In this document: positions 45,663 to 54,761 of the stretch, in pieces
Numbering within the stretch: position 1 is the stretch's first letter
Layout: the number at the start of each line of letters is the position of its first letter
Origin: Pareuzebyella sediminis
GTDB taxonomy: Bacteria; Bacteroidota; Bacteroidia; Flavobacteriales; Flavobacteriaceae
Assembly: GCF_008367235.1 (NCBI RefSeq)
Contig: NZ_VTZS01000006.1
Span: 248,001 to 312,000 of the forward strand
Reading direction: 5' to 3'
DNA length: 64,000 bases
Position numbers and translations under genes: made by a program
The notes under the pieces: generated by a model
Seen by the model: the letters and a program-made list of their open reading frames with translations, nothing else
Told to the model about the DNA's origin: nothing
The model's database searches: none

Positions 45663-45685
45663 CCCTAGTAATCAATAAAAGTATT

Positions 45686-46024
45686 ATGAAACAAATCGAG
45701 GCAATTATTAGAAAATCCAAGTTTGACGACGTCAAGAAGGCGTTGCATGATAACGAGGTCAACTTCTTTACCTATTGGGATGTAACTGGAGTTGGGAATG
45801 AGAAACAAGGCCACGTCTATCGTGGTATTTCGTACAGCACTTCTGATATTCAGCGTAGATATCTCTCCGTAGTGGTATCCGACGAATATCTTGAAAGTAC
45901 CGTTAATGTTATTCTGGAAACCGCTTTTACCGGAAACGTTGGAGATGGTAAAATATTCGTTTGTGACGTTCTAGAAGCATATCGAATTAGAACCAAAGAA
46001 AGCGGTCACGCAGGAATCAACTAA
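45686..46024 (+). CDS. glnK: PII nitrogen regulatory protein
   Basis: The 112-residue trimeric signal protein senses ATP/ADP and 2-oxoglutarate. The T-loop reads HVYRGISYS with Tyr50 at the place of the uridylylated Tyr51, and the B-loop reads TGNVGDGKIFV (about 82-92). Position next to amtB points to the GlnK role of blocking the ammonium channel when nitrogen is plentiful. It is in one operon with amtB (28 nt apart). Confidence 0.92.
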   Translation: MKQIEAIIRKSKFDDVKKALHDNEVNFFTYWDVTGVGNEKQGHVYRGISYSTSDIQRRYLSVVVSDEYLESTVNVILETAFTGNVGDGKIFVCDVLEAYRIRTKESGHAGIN

Positions 46025-46052
46025 ACATACTACTAACTAAACTTTTTATAAA

Positions 46053-47285
46053 ATGGACGCAGGATTATTTACGGCAAATAATGTATGGATGATGTTGGCT
46101 ACCGCTTTGGTATTCTTCATGCATACAGGTTTCGCATTTTTAGAAATCGGTTTGACCAGACAGAAAAACACGATCAACATACTATTTAAGAACATATTTA
46201 TTATCACCGGTGGGCTGTTGCTATACTACGCTTGGGGCTTCAATATGATGTACCCAGGTTTTGAGGAAGGATCATCCGGTATTTTCGGGTTCGCAGGATT
46301 CGGCATCGGTGCACCTGAGGGAGGTATGACACCTGAATACGCCGATGGTGGGTATACATGGTGGACAGATTTTCTTTTTCAGGGAATGTTTGCAGCTACT
46401 GCTGCTACAATAGTCTCAGGAGCCGTGGCAGAGCGTATCAAAATAGGATCATTTATGATTTTCACCGTTATCTACGTCGGCTTGGTTTACCCCATAGTGG
46501 GTGCCTGGAAGTGGGGCGGTGGATTTTTAGATTCATGGGGCTTTTATGATTTTGCCGGTTCAACCTTGGTACACTCCGTTGGTGGCTGGGCAGCCCTGGT
46601 CGCTATATTTTTACTAGGCTCCCGTATCGGTAAATTTGACGACGACGGAAAGCCCAAGGCGATTCCAGGCCATAGTATACCGATGGCCACAGCAGGGGTG
46701 TTAATCCTTTGGTTGGGATGGTTCGGCTTTAACGGCGGATCCGTTCTCTCTGCAGATCCTGAATTGACCTCTCTAGTGTTGGTCACTACAAGTTTGGCCG
46801 CAGCAGCAGGTGGATTCGGAGCTTTTTTCCTTTCTACGGTACTCTATAAGAATTTAGATCTCACCATGTTCTTGAACGGAATATTGGGTGGTTTGGTAGG
46901 TATTACGGCTGGGGCGGATTTAATGTCGCCCAATGAAGCTGTAATCATTGGTTTCTTGGCAGGCCTTATTATCGTACTAGGAGTAGCCTTCATTGACAAA
47001 TTGAAGCTTGACGACCCCGTAGGTGCCGTAACGGTTCACTTGATCTGTGGAATATGGGGAACGCTTGCCGTAGGTCTATTCGGTGATAAAGCAGGAATGG
47101 GTCAATTCATGACCCAATTATATGGCGTTCTGATCATAGGCGCCTTCTGCGTCATTTGTTCCTTCATTATCCTCGGTGGATTAAAAGCCATTATGGGACT
47201 ACGTGTAAGCAAAGAGGAAGAAATGGAAGGCCTTGATATACATGAGCACGGTATGGATGCCTATCCTGATTTCACTAACGACTAA
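46053..47285 (+). CDS. amtB: Ammonium transporter
   Basis: The 410-residue membrane protein has eleven hydrophobic segments. The pore twin histidines are in STLVHSVGGW (about residue 172) and AVTVHLICGIWG (about 328). The phenylalanine-rich entry region and conserved WMMLATALVFFMHTGFAFLE (residues about 12-31) are present. It conducts ammonium at the inner membrane under PII control. A strong terminator follows. Confidence 0.95.
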   Translation: MDAGLFTANNVWMMLATALVFFMHTGFAFLEIGLTRQKNTINILFKNIFIITGGLLLYYAWGFNMMYPGFEEGSSGIFGFAGFGIGAPEGGMTPEYADGGYTWWTDFLFQGMFAATAATIVSGAVAERIKIGSFMIFTVIYVGLVYPIVGAWKWGGGFLDSWGFYDFAGSTLVHSVGGWAALVAIFLLGSRIGKFDDDGKPKAIPGHSIPMATAGVLILWLGWFGFNGGSVLSADPELTSLVLVTTSLAAAAGGFGAFFLSTVLYKNLDLTMFLNGILGGLVGITAGADLMSPNEAVIIGFLAGLIIVLGVAFIDKLKLDDPVGAVTVHLICGIWGTLAVGLFGDKAGMGQFMTQLYGVLIIGAFCVICSFIILGGLKAIMGLRVSKEEEMEGLDIHEHGMDAYPDFTND

Positions 47286-47294
47286 TTAAAAAAT

Positions 47295-47328
47295 AGGAAC
47301 GGAGCGTTTGGCAGAACGCTCCGTTCTA
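47295..47328 (+). terminator. Terminator of glnK-amtB
   Basis: A perfect 12-bp stem (GAACGGAGCGTT with AACGCTCCGTTC) with a 6-nt loop lies 10 nt after the amtB stop. Read-through would allow some porin expression. Confidence 0.82.
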
Positions 47329-47427
47329 TAACCCTTTCGATTACTAAATACTGACAATACTGTCTTTAAATCGGACAGTTGAATAAATCAACAGGATCGT
47401 CCATAAGGACCACTAAAAACAATATAG

Positions 47428-48489
47428 ATGAAAGCGATTATACATACAAATTACGTAAAAATTCTTTTTTTATTTACTTTACTCCTTTCGACCACGGCAA
47501 TTCTTGCCCAAGATGACGAGGAGAAAAAGAAATTTACTTTCAGTGGCTCTATCGATGCTTATTATCGAGCCAATTTGAATGCACCCAATGGCGAAAATGC
47601 CCAAGCTCCTGGAAGTTCGTTCGCCAATTTACCAGGTTTTGCCCTAGGCATGGCCAATGTCATCGCCGGATATGAAGGTGAAAAGGTCGGATTCGTTGCC
47701 GACTTGGTTTTCGGACCAAGGGGTACGGATGCCATTTTTGCTTCCCCTATGTACTCGGCTACGGGGAATATCGTAAACCAGTTATACGCCTATTGGAACG
47801 TTTCTGAGAGCGTAACCTTGACCTTCGGTAATTTCAATACATTTTTGGGCTACGAGGTTATTTCTCCAGTAGCGAATTTCAATTATAGTACCTCATACCT
47901 TTTCTCTTACGGTCCCTTCTCCCATACGGGGTTGAAAGCCGATTTTGCCTTATCAGATGATTTTAGCTTAATGCTTGCTGTGATGAACCCGACCGATTTG
48001 ACCGAGTTTAACCCAACAGGCCAGTACGCTTGGGGTGCTCAATTGGGTTATAGTGGACAGTATTTGAACCTTTTGATCGACAATGGTTCTTACGAACTGG
48101 ATTTCACTGGTGGTTTTGATCTTTCAGACTCTTTCTTCCTCGGTATTAACGCTGCATATTTCGACGGCGACGAAGAAGATGGGGTAGGAAGCTTCGCTGG
48201 TGTTGCACTCTACCCACAACTGGCCACTTCAGATAACTTTACCATTGGTCTTCGCGGTGAGTACTTTTCTGAAACTGATGAATTTGGCGCCATAGGAGAC
48301 GTATTCGATACGGATGGAAGCGCAAGTGTATTCGCAATTACCTTAACCGGAAGTGCTACAATAGGAGATTTGATGATCAAGCCGGAATTGAGGTTGGATA
48401 GTGCTTCGGAAGAAGTGTTCATAGATTCGGATGGAGTTCCTATGGGAGGATTATCTTCCTTTGTGCTAGCGGCCATCTATTCTTTCTAA
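47428..48489 (+). CDS. Outer membrane porin, BBP2-like
   Basis: The 353-residue barrel protein has a signal peptide ending ILAQ, then KKKFTFSGSIDAYYRANLN. Alternating strands follow and the terminal residue is phenylalanine (LAAIYSF). It matches the OmpL/BBP2 porin type often next to amtB in Flavobacteriia, which would admit ammonium or small solutes across the outer membrane. It follows amtB after a terminator, in the same orientation. Confidence 0.85.
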   Translation: MKAIIHTNYVKILFLFTLLLSTTAILAQDDEEKKKFTFSGSIDAYYRANLNAPNGENAQAPGSSFANLPGFALGMANVIAGYEGEKVGFVADLVFGPRGTDAIFASPMYSATGNIVNQLYAYWNVSESVTLTFGNFNTFLGYEVISPVANFNYSTSYLFSYGPFSHTGLKADFALSDDFSLMLAVMNPTDLTEFNPTGQYAWGAQLGYSGQYLNLLIDNGSYELDFTGGFDLSDSFFLGINAAYFDGDEEDGVGSFAGVALYPQLATSDNFTIGLRGEYFSETDEFGAIGDVFDTDGSASVFAITLTGSATIGDLMIKPELRLDSASEEVFIDSDGVPMGGLSSFVLAAIYSF

Positions 48490-48530
48490 GGTATTAAATT
48501 AATTGAGTGTTTATAGTTTTTAACAGTTTG

Positions 48531-48559
48531 AAAGTCCCGTTCATAGCGAACGGGACTTT
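48531..48559. terminator. Bidirectional terminator between porin and DUF1684 gene
   Basis: A perfect 12-bp stem (AAAGTCCCGTTC with GAACGGGACTTT) and a 5-nt loop, with T-rich flanks on both strands. It touches the DUF1684 stop codon and lies 42 nt after the porin stop. Confidence 0.85.
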
Positions 48560-49206
48560 TAATTTTCACCTGGTTTGAAAGCCTTTACCCCCGCCAAAAC
48601 TTCGGTGTTCAAAGCATTTACGCTGGGCACAATAGGGCATGAGTATTTCTTATTATAGGCACAATAAGGATTATAGGCTTTATTAAAATCAATTCGTATG
48701 GAATCTCCTTTGGGAATGGTTAAATCGATATACCTTCCCCCATCATAAGTCTCCTGACCATTCGTCAGGTCGGTAAAGGGTAGAAAAAGATAATCTCTGT
48801 ACTTTTCCTGAAGCATCAGTTCTTGGTTTTGATATATCTCCAACCGGTATTCTTTGCCTTTCAAGGTAAAATAAGCTCTACCATAGACCACCTCATTAGA
48901 TTTTCTTTCCGTCGTCGTAGGCATTAAAAATGGAAGTGCTTCAGGCGTTCTTTCAAATCGTGCCGTAACGGAATAAGTTGTATCGGGAGGAAAAAAATCG
49001 AGACCCTCAAAGTTCATTCTATAACGGTCGGGCAAAGGAGATGTTTCAGGGTTCTTATATTCTGCGTTAAGTTCGGATTGGAATTTCAGAATATCGGCCA
49101 AAACTTCTGTTTTAGGCATTTCTATTTTGTCTTGAACACGATCATGGTACTTTTTTTCTTCTTTGCAGCCGATAAGACATAATACTATTAAAATTAAGTA
49201 TCTCAT
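48559..49206 (-). CDS. DUF1684 lipoprotein
   Basis: The ATG at 49206 gives 215 residues with a lipobox (LCLIGC). The DUF1684 domain carries YRDYLFLPFTDLTNGQETY, YDGGRYIDL and YNPYCAYNKKYSCPIVP (about residue 185), which is the conserved core. A GTG two codons upstream is not needed. The function is unknown. A few members are linked to exopolysaccharide or stress loci. Confidence 0.87.
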   Translation of the reverse strand: MRYLILIVLCLIGCKEEKKYHDRVQDKIEMPKTEVLADILKFQSELNAEYKNPETSPLPDRYRMNFEGLDFFPPDTTYSVTARFERTPEALPFLMPTTTERKSNEVVYGRAYFTLKGKEYRLEIYQNQELMLQEKYRDYLFLPFTDLTNGQETYDGGRYIDLTIPKGDSIRIDFNKAYNPYCAYNKKYSCPIVPSVNALNTEVLAGVKAFKPGEN

Positions 49207-49319
49207 TCTCACTAATTTTTGTTGTAAAAATACGATGGAAGTACCAAATAATCACCTACAGCGGAATACCCGCCTACAAAAAGAACGGTTTTTTCCAAAG
49301 TTATCCGAAGCACCTGGAG

Positions 49320-50732
49320 CTATTCTTCAATAATATCGTATCTCGCCTTTTCAAGGTATTTTTCAACAATTTCATTAAACTCAGGCGTAATTCTTAACAA
49401 GGCCGTATCCTCAAGGTTATATAGTTTCAATCTATCGGCGTACCCATTTTTTAAAAGTTCTTCGAGATAAAAGAGTGCGGTACCGTAATCATCAATTTTA
49501 GCGTTATACGAAATAATTTTCAGATAATTTTCGTAGGCCTGCGGATCAATAATGGTATTGAGCATCCAAAGAAAATTCAGAGCTTCGGTATCTTGGGGTG
49601 CTGTTGCCTTAATCGCATCAATATTATCGGCCACTAGGGCCTTGATATATCCCTCTAAACGCCTCCCCATTTGCTGTTGCAAAATATTTGGGCTTTTCTG
49701 AAACTTTTGTAGTTCTTCCATCTGATAGTTCCACCATCCCAAGTTATTGTAATTATAGGTAATTACGTCTTCCTCTAAATAATACTCATAGTCTTCTTTA
49801 ATAAGCTCTTCTTTAAAAAAAAGAGCATTCTGCTCTCGGCTACGTGTCTTGAACAACCTACTTTTTCTTAAGGTCTTTCTACTGTCCTTTATAGAATCGG
49901 TATCCTTGAATGGCCTATAGATCTCGAGCATTTCCCCCAGAAGGTTATCCGCAAGCAAAGGCATGTTGTTGGTATATAACTCATTAACATACGCTAAATC
50001 TTTTTGATACTTGTTTTGAACGAACATAGAATCTTTGGGAATATGGCCCCGCGCCATGGCCTCTAGCGTGAAAACCTCCAGGGCATTGGAGATATCCACA
50101 GGAGGAGGCCAGGTCTGCCCTCCTTCGAAAATCAGTACTTCGTTCGGAAATTTCATTCGATCAAGTACTTTTTTCGCGACCAATACTTGAGGGTAGTTAT
50201 AGTCTGAGTTACCGACTATACCCACAAAATGAAAGGGATTTCTACTGCTTAGCACATCAATATTTCCCAAGGTGGCCCCACAAGCCAAAACTCCGGCTAT
50301 ACTGTTCACAAAGGTCGGCACCAGCGTCGAAAATCGACCACCATGCGAAAAGCCTCCCGTATATATTCTCTTCTTATGTATCGGTATGAGAGAAAAGACC
50401 GCATCGAACATTCGACTCGTTACCAATAAATTTTTCGATAACGGTACAGAGTCTTGAAGATTATTGGAAGAAGCCAGCACATAGCCCTGCTCTTCGGCCG
50501 CCTTTGCAAACATACTCAAGGCCTGCTTGCCCCTTCCCTGCATGTCAAAAACAAAAAGCACCGGCCAAACTTTTGAAACTTCAAAATTAGTAGGCAGATA
50601 CAACGAAAATGTCTCTGAAATAGAATCGTTTACAGGAAGGGAATCGATAATCAAACCCTTTTTTAAAGTCATTTGCTGGCCTGATACGGAAAGGGCTATA
50701 CCAACGGCCAGCACGGTAAAAATTCTTTTCAT
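49320..50732 (-). CDS. Exported alpha/beta hydrolase-like protein
   Basis: The 470-residue protein has a signal peptide ending VSGQQ. Residues about 30-245 form an alpha/beta hydrolase fold with nucleophile elbow GFSHGG (about 150) and a strand start WPVLFVFDMQGRG. The remaining half is helical and TPR-like (YLEELLKNGYADRLKLYNLED, partial LEELLKNGYADRL). The role is probably esterase or peptidase, with no specific substrate visible. It is monocistronic. Confidence 0.75.
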   Translation of the reverse strand: MKRIFTVLAVGIALSVSGQQMTLKKGLIIDSLPVNDSISETFSLYLPTNFEVSKVWPVLFVFDMQGRGKQALSMFAKAAEEQGYVLASSNNLQDSVPLSKNLLVTSRMFDAVFSLIPIHKKRIYTGGFSHGGRFSTLVPTFVNSIAGVLACGATLGNIDVLSSRNPFHFVGIVGNSDYNYPQVLVAKKVLDRMKFPNEVLIFEGGQTWPPPVDISNALEVFTLEAMARGHIPKDSMFVQNKYQKDLAYVNELYTNNMPLLADNLLGEMLEIYRPFKDTDSIKDSRKTLRKSRLFKTRSREQNALFFKEELIKEDYEYYLEEDVITYNYNNLGWWNYQMEELQKFQKSPNILQQQMGRRLEGYIKALVADNIDAIKATAPQDTEALNFLWMLNTIIDPQAYENYLKIISYNAKIDDYGTALFYLEELLKNGYADRLKLYNLEDTALLRITPEFNEIVEKYLEKARYDIIEE

Positions 50733-50864
50733 AGCTTTTAAATCATCAAAAATCTAGCCAAAAAACAGCTATTCCCAGTACAAAAGAAACTCAGGGCAAA
50801 GCAACTACAATACAAGGTAGTTGCATCATTCATTTTTTTAAACATTGATCTACTGATAAACGTC

Positions 50865-51689
50865 TCAATCTCCAATTCGGCCGAACTCAACACCTTCGGA
50901 GTACGCTATTTCAATATTATGAGTATTAAAAGCCCTTTTTATAGCCGTATGAGCATTAAAAGTAACTTCCCAAAAATCATCTGGTTCTACATAAGGTCGT
51001 ACAGTAATTACAATGTTGTGGCTATCGAAGGTCAGTATCCCTACCTCCGGTGCTGGGTCTTCCAAAATATTAGAAACTTCTTTTAAGGCATCTAGTAAAA
51101 TTCGTTGCACCTTGGGAAAACTTTCACTATAGGGCATGCTTATTTCAAGTTCAAGGCGTATCATACCCTTCTCCGAATAATTGGTTACGACCGATTCGGT
51201 AACCATTGAATTCGGAATAATCAATATCTTGTTGCCCGGCGTAAGTACATCGGTACTGAAAATTCCTATTTCGACCACCTTACCGAATTTATCCCCAACA
51301 TCGATCCAATCCCCAATCTTATAAGGTTTTAACGTAAGGATCAATATACCTGAAGCAAAATTTCCTAAACTTCCTTGTAACGCCATTCCGATAGCGAAGG
51401 CTGCAGCAGCAAGAATAGCGAATAAGCCGGTAAGATCCGCACCTAAGATCGTTGCGATGATAAAAAGCACGGTTCCCTTCAGGATAATACCAGCGGTGGA
51501 GGAGAGAAAGGGACGAATAGTTTCCGAAAAACCCGTTTTCTCCAGGGCTTTTTTAATAACACCTACCACCTTTTCGGCAACCTTGAAACCGATCCAAAAG
51601 ATAAGACCTGCCAGTATGATACGAGGCAAATAAAATACCGCTTTATCAATCGCAATTTGCAGGTATTCATTAAGTTTTTCCCATTCCAT
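50865..51689 (-). CDS. mscS: Small-conductance mechanosensitive channel, classic MscS type
   Basis: The 274-residue protein matches E. coli MscS length. It has three N-terminal hydrophobic segments (IILAGLIFWIGFKVAEKVV first) and a TM3-type pore helix, AAAAFAIGMALQGSLGNFAS, in which alanines and glycines line the channel (about residues 92-111). The beta domain (VGDKFGKVVEIGIFSTDVLT) and C-terminal vestibule follow. It is the second MscS in the window and stands alone. Confidence 0.92.
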   Translation of the reverse strand: MEWEKLNEYLQIAIDKAVFYLPRIILAGLIFWIGFKVAEKVVGVIKKALEKTGFSETIRPFLSSTAGIILKGTVLFIIATILGADLTGLFAILAAAAFAIGMALQGSLGNFASGILILTLKPYKIGDWIDVGDKFGKVVEIGIFSTDVLTPGNKILIIPNSMVTESVVTNYSEKGMIRLELEISMPYSESFPKVQRILLDALKEVSNILEDPAPEVGILTFDSHNIVITVRPYVEPDDFWEVTFNAHTAIKRAFNTHNIEIAYSEGVEFGRIGD

Positions 51690-51890
51690 AGGCTAAATTT
51701 AATAAATTGAGGGTTTCAAAAAATAGTAGGAATAATTTAATACACTTTTTCTTACTAAAAAACAGCTGTTCAACTTTAGTCAAATCAATACTGGTCTCTG
51801 TCGTTCCGCTACTGGGAAGAAACGAAATTTGGGTTTCAAATACTATGCAACACAATGCCCACCATCGGGTATAACCTAAATTTATTTCCT

Positions 51891-52340
51891 TTAGCCTTCC
51901 TTCAAGATCGGGGCATTCGATATGACATTAGATAAAATGATGTGCGTACGTGTCTCCCCATATTGAATTAGTTTGTCGATAAAACCTTCAAGATGAAACT
52001 GGTCTTTGAGAATTACTTCCATGATTATATTCTCATTTCCAGTGATGCGGTAGCAATTGATGACCTCGTCAAAAGACTTGACCGTTTCCAAAAAGGGCTT
52101 TAATTTACCCATAAATGCCCTTAATGTAATAATGGCCCTCAGCTGATAACCGGCCCTGGCATGCGAGACTTTTGCCTTATACCCTTCAATAATTCCCATA
52201 TCTTCCATTTTCTTTATTCGTTCGGCCACCGCAGGTGGTGTTAGCCCCACTTTTCTCCCGATTTCCGCAAAGGTTTCCCTCGCATTATTTTGAATGCATT
52301 GGAGTATTTTCCAGTTTAATTCGTCAATTTTTACTTTCAA
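51891..52340 (-). CDS. Lrp/AsnC family transcriptional regulator
   Basis: The 149-residue protein has a winged helix-turn-helix (residues about 4-62: KILQCIQNNARETFAEIGRK) and a RAM/AsnC effector domain (about 65-145). The start is TTG (52340), since the frame has no ATG before an upstream stop and the conserved KIDELNWKIL follows directly. A perfect 16-bp palindrome lies 21 nt upstream, consistent with autoregulation. Targets are unknown. Confidence 0.88.
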   Translation of the reverse strand: MKVKIDELNWKILQCIQNNARETFAEIGRKVGLTPPAVAERIKKMEDMGIIEGYKAKVSHARAGYQLRAIITLRAFMGKLKPFLETVKSFDEVINCYRITGNENIIMEVILKDQFHLEGFIDKLIQYGETRTHIILSNVISNAPILKEG

Positions 52341-52361
52341 TCTTAAAATGGTTTAAAAAAA

Positions 52362-52377
52362 TTACTATCTATAGTAA
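52362..52377. promoter_or_regulatory. Palindrome upstream of the Lrp/AsnC gene
   Basis: TTACTAT-CT-ATAGTAA is a perfect 7-2-7 palindrome just upstream of the regulator start, overlapping a minus-strand TATATTTA box (52375-52382). Its size fits an Lrp/AsnC operator, so self-repression is the simplest reading. Confidence 0.5.
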
Positions 52378-52462
52378 ATATAACAATTTGCCTTGGATTC
52401 GAAAGTAAATAATGGCGAACACCACGTAACTTTATATAACTAATGTTTTTTGGAAAAGAAAA

Positions 52463-52876
52463 ATGTCTTATAATAACCTAGGTGCCCTTCCGGTATATAG
52501 AAAAGCGCTTGAACTCTGCCGAATGAGCAGGGAAATAGCTTCCTACGTTACTTTTAACAAAGACTTACTTAAGCTTTATCAGTCCAACAGTCTTAGAGAT
52601 GCTATTGCTGATTCGCTTTTGACCGATTCGATACTCATCCCCCAAAAGATAGCCTCGGCAGAATCTTCCGGTTCCCATAGCGAACGTCTAAAGAGTGCAA
52701 CCTACATCAATATTATGATACGGAATATAAATTCGTATTGTACAGGGCTTGAAAAAGACGGGGTGAAAGAAAAAGAATACCTTAATCTCTTACGTAAAGA
52801 AATAAAAAGCTTTCGCAAATCTTTCATAAAATGGCGTCGCTCTTTTCCTGATGGCGGAGGTAATTACTGGAACTAA
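52463..52876 (+). CDS. Four-helix protein, possibly Avd/S23-like
   Basis: The 137-residue protein has no signal peptide and is helical throughout. The opening LPVYRKALELCRMSREIA resembles the first helix of S23 or Avd-type four-helix bundles, and the later segments (LRDAIADSLL, IPQKIASAESS) and end (RKEIKSFRKSFIKWRRS) fit that fold. Avd proteins help diversity-generating retroelements, but no reverse transcriptase or template repeat is in the window. The link is tentative. It precedes purU. Confidence 0.6.
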   Translation: MSYNNLGALPVYRKALELCRMSREIASYVTFNKDLLKLYQSNSLRDAIADSLLTDSILIPQKIASAESSGSHSERLKSATYINIMIRNINSYCTGLEKDGVKEKEYLNLLRKEIKSFRKSFIKWRRSFPDGGGNYWN

Positions 52877-52957
52877 ATTCCGTTTCTATTCTTGATTACA
52901 ATAAAGTAGTGCGTTTTTTGTTATAAAGTTCTAATTTTGAACGCTAAAATAACTACT

Positions 52958-53809
52958 TTGAAAGCCACCATACTCATCCATTGCCCCGATCAATCTGGAA
53001 TAATAAGTGCTGTTACCGGCTTTATTCATCGGCAAAGGGGAAACATTATTTACCTTGATCAACATGTCGATAAAGAAGCGAACGTATTTTTCATGCGTTT
53101 GGTAAGTGATTTTGATGCCGGTAATTTCACTTTGGCTTCATTTAAAGAAAAGTTTCAATTAGAATTGGCCGATCCATACGGTATGGAATGGAGTATTCAT
53201 GAAGATGGTATACTCCCCAAAATGGCGCTATTTGTTTCGAAGTATAACCATTGCCTCTACGATTTGTTAAGCCGTTTTAGGTCTGGTGAACTGGAAGTCG
53301 ACATCCCTTTCGTTGTAAGCAACCATGAGGATCTCAAACCCATTGCCGATCAGTTTGAGGTTCCCTTTTGTCATATTCCCGTCAGTAAAAAAAATAAGGA
53401 TGAAGCTGAAAATGCCCAGTTGGCTCTTTTAAAGGAAAACAATATTGATTTTATCGTTTTGGCAAGATACATGCAAATTGTTAGTCCTAAAATCATTGAT
53501 CACTACACCAATAAAATAATAAATATTCACCATTCCTTTCTACCTGCTTTTGCCGGAGCAAAGCCCTATCATGCGGCTTTCAAGAGGGGTGTAAAGATTA
53601 TCGGCGCCACAAGTCACTACGTGACCGAAGAGCTCGATGCCGGCCCTATAATCGAACAAGACGTTACCACGGTAACACATTCGCACCGCATTAAAGATTT
53701 CATTGCCAAAGGCCGTGACCTTGAAAAAATAGTACTGGCGAGAGCTGTACAACTTCACGTTCAACGAAAAACAATGGTATATAATAATAAAACCGTTATT
53801 TTCTCTTGA
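52958..53809 (+). CDS. purU: Formyltetrahydrofolate deformylase
   Basis: The enzyme hydrolyses 10-formyl-THF to formate and THF. An ACT domain (residues about 1-80, ATILIHCPDQSGIISAVTGF) precedes the formyltransferase-type catalytic domain with the HHSFLPAFAGAKPYHAAFKRG (part: HHSFLPAFAGAKPYH, about 195) core and catalytic aspartate in EELDAGPIIEQDV. No ATG lies in frame after the upstream stop. TTG at 52958 puts the start where related proteins begin. TTG at 52937 is an alternative. Confidence 0.9.
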   Translation: MKATILIHCPDQSGIISAVTGFIHRQRGNIIYLDQHVDKEANVFFMRLVSDFDAGNFTLASFKEKFQLELADPYGMEWSIHEDGILPKMALFVSKYNHCLYDLLSRFRSGELEVDIPFVVSNHEDLKPIADQFEVPFCHIPVSKKNKDEAENAQLALLKENNIDFIVLARYMQIVSPKIIDHYTNKIINIHHSFLPAFAGAKPYHAAFKRGVKIIGATSHYVTEELDAGPIIEQDVTTVTHSHRIKDFIAKGRDLEKIVLARAVQLHVQRKTMVYNNKTVIFS

Positions 53810-53899
53810 TAAAAAGCCTCATAGCGCTGCCTATTTCAGTATGATATTAAACACCCGAATTTCAAAACGTTAGTTTAACCCTACTTCCAAACAATATTT

Positions 53900-54604
53900 A
53901 TGAAAAAAGCAATCGCCTTTATTATGGTATTTCAATTCATTTCATGTGGAGAACTGCAACAGGTAGTCAACCAATTACCTCAGGACGGATCGGAAATCGG
54001 TAGCACACAAATTGCGACCGCACTTCGAGAAGCGCTTGACAAGGGCATTGACGAGCAAGTGAGCAAACTCACTAAAGAAGATGGTTTCTTTAAAAACGAA
54101 ATGGTTAAAATAGTACTTCCCGAAGAGTTACAAAAAGTAGATAAAACACTTAGGGACATTGGGCTAGGTAACCTTGCCGATGAAGGTCTGAAGGTGCTCA
54201 ATCGCGCTGCAGAAGATGCTGTAGGTGAAGCCACCCCTGTTTTTATCAATGCGGTCAAAGATATTACCTTCACCGATGCCAAAACTATACTGCTCGGCGA
54301 AGATGATGCCGCCACCCAGTATTTGACAGTAAAAACGCGTACCGATCTTTATAACAAGTTCAATCCAGTTATAAAAAAATCGTTCCAAAAAGTCGGGGCA
54401 GATCAAATTTGGAAAAATCTTATTACAAGGTATAATAGTATTCCGCTCACTAAAAATGTAAATCCTGATTTAACGGATTACGTTACCCAAGAAGCTCTTA
54501 AAGGTGTCTACACTATGATAGCTATTGAAGAAAAAGATATTCGCACCAATATCTCCGCCCGAACTACCGATCTTCTTAGGCGTGTTTTTAGGCTTCAAGA
54601 CTAA
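53900..54604 (+). CDS. DUF4197 domain lipoprotein
   Basis: The 234-residue protein has a lipobox (FQFISC) and a DUF4197 body (TQIATALREALDKGI, IKKSFQKVGADQIW, TDYVTQEALKGVYTMIAIEE). The family is widespread among exported Bacteroidota and proteobacterial proteins with no known function. It is monocistronic, and a terminator lies about 160 nt downstream. Confidence 0.88.
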   Translation: MKKAIAFIMVFQFISCGELQQVVNQLPQDGSEIGSTQIATALREALDKGIDEQVSKLTKEDGFFKNEMVKIVLPEELQKVDKTLRDIGLGNLADEGLKVLNRAAEDAVGEATPVFINAVKDITFTDAKTILLGEDDAATQYLTVKTRTDLYNKFNPVIKKSFQKVGADQIWKNLITRYNSIPLTKNVNPDLTDYVTQEALKGVYTMIAIEEKDIRTNISARTTDLLRRVFRLQD

Positions 54605-54740
54605 ATTTCAAAAAATTATGCTTTGCAACAATAACTTGAAAATTAAGCCGTTAAAAATATGAGCGATGTTCTCAAATTCTTGTGATCCGGATTACAGTCC
54701 GATGCAATTGATTTTAAGAACAGAAAATTAGAGCAAGTAC

Positions 54741-54748
54741 TATTTTTG
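54741..54748 (+). promoter_or_regulatory. TAnnTTTG box just ahead of a terminator
   Basis: TATTTTTG is an exact -7 box, but the hairpin at 54762-54790 begins 13 nt later. A transcript from it would be about 35 nt. It may be chance or make a tiny terminated RNA. Confidence 0.3.
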
Positions 54749-54761
54749 AGTTAGTTAGTTT

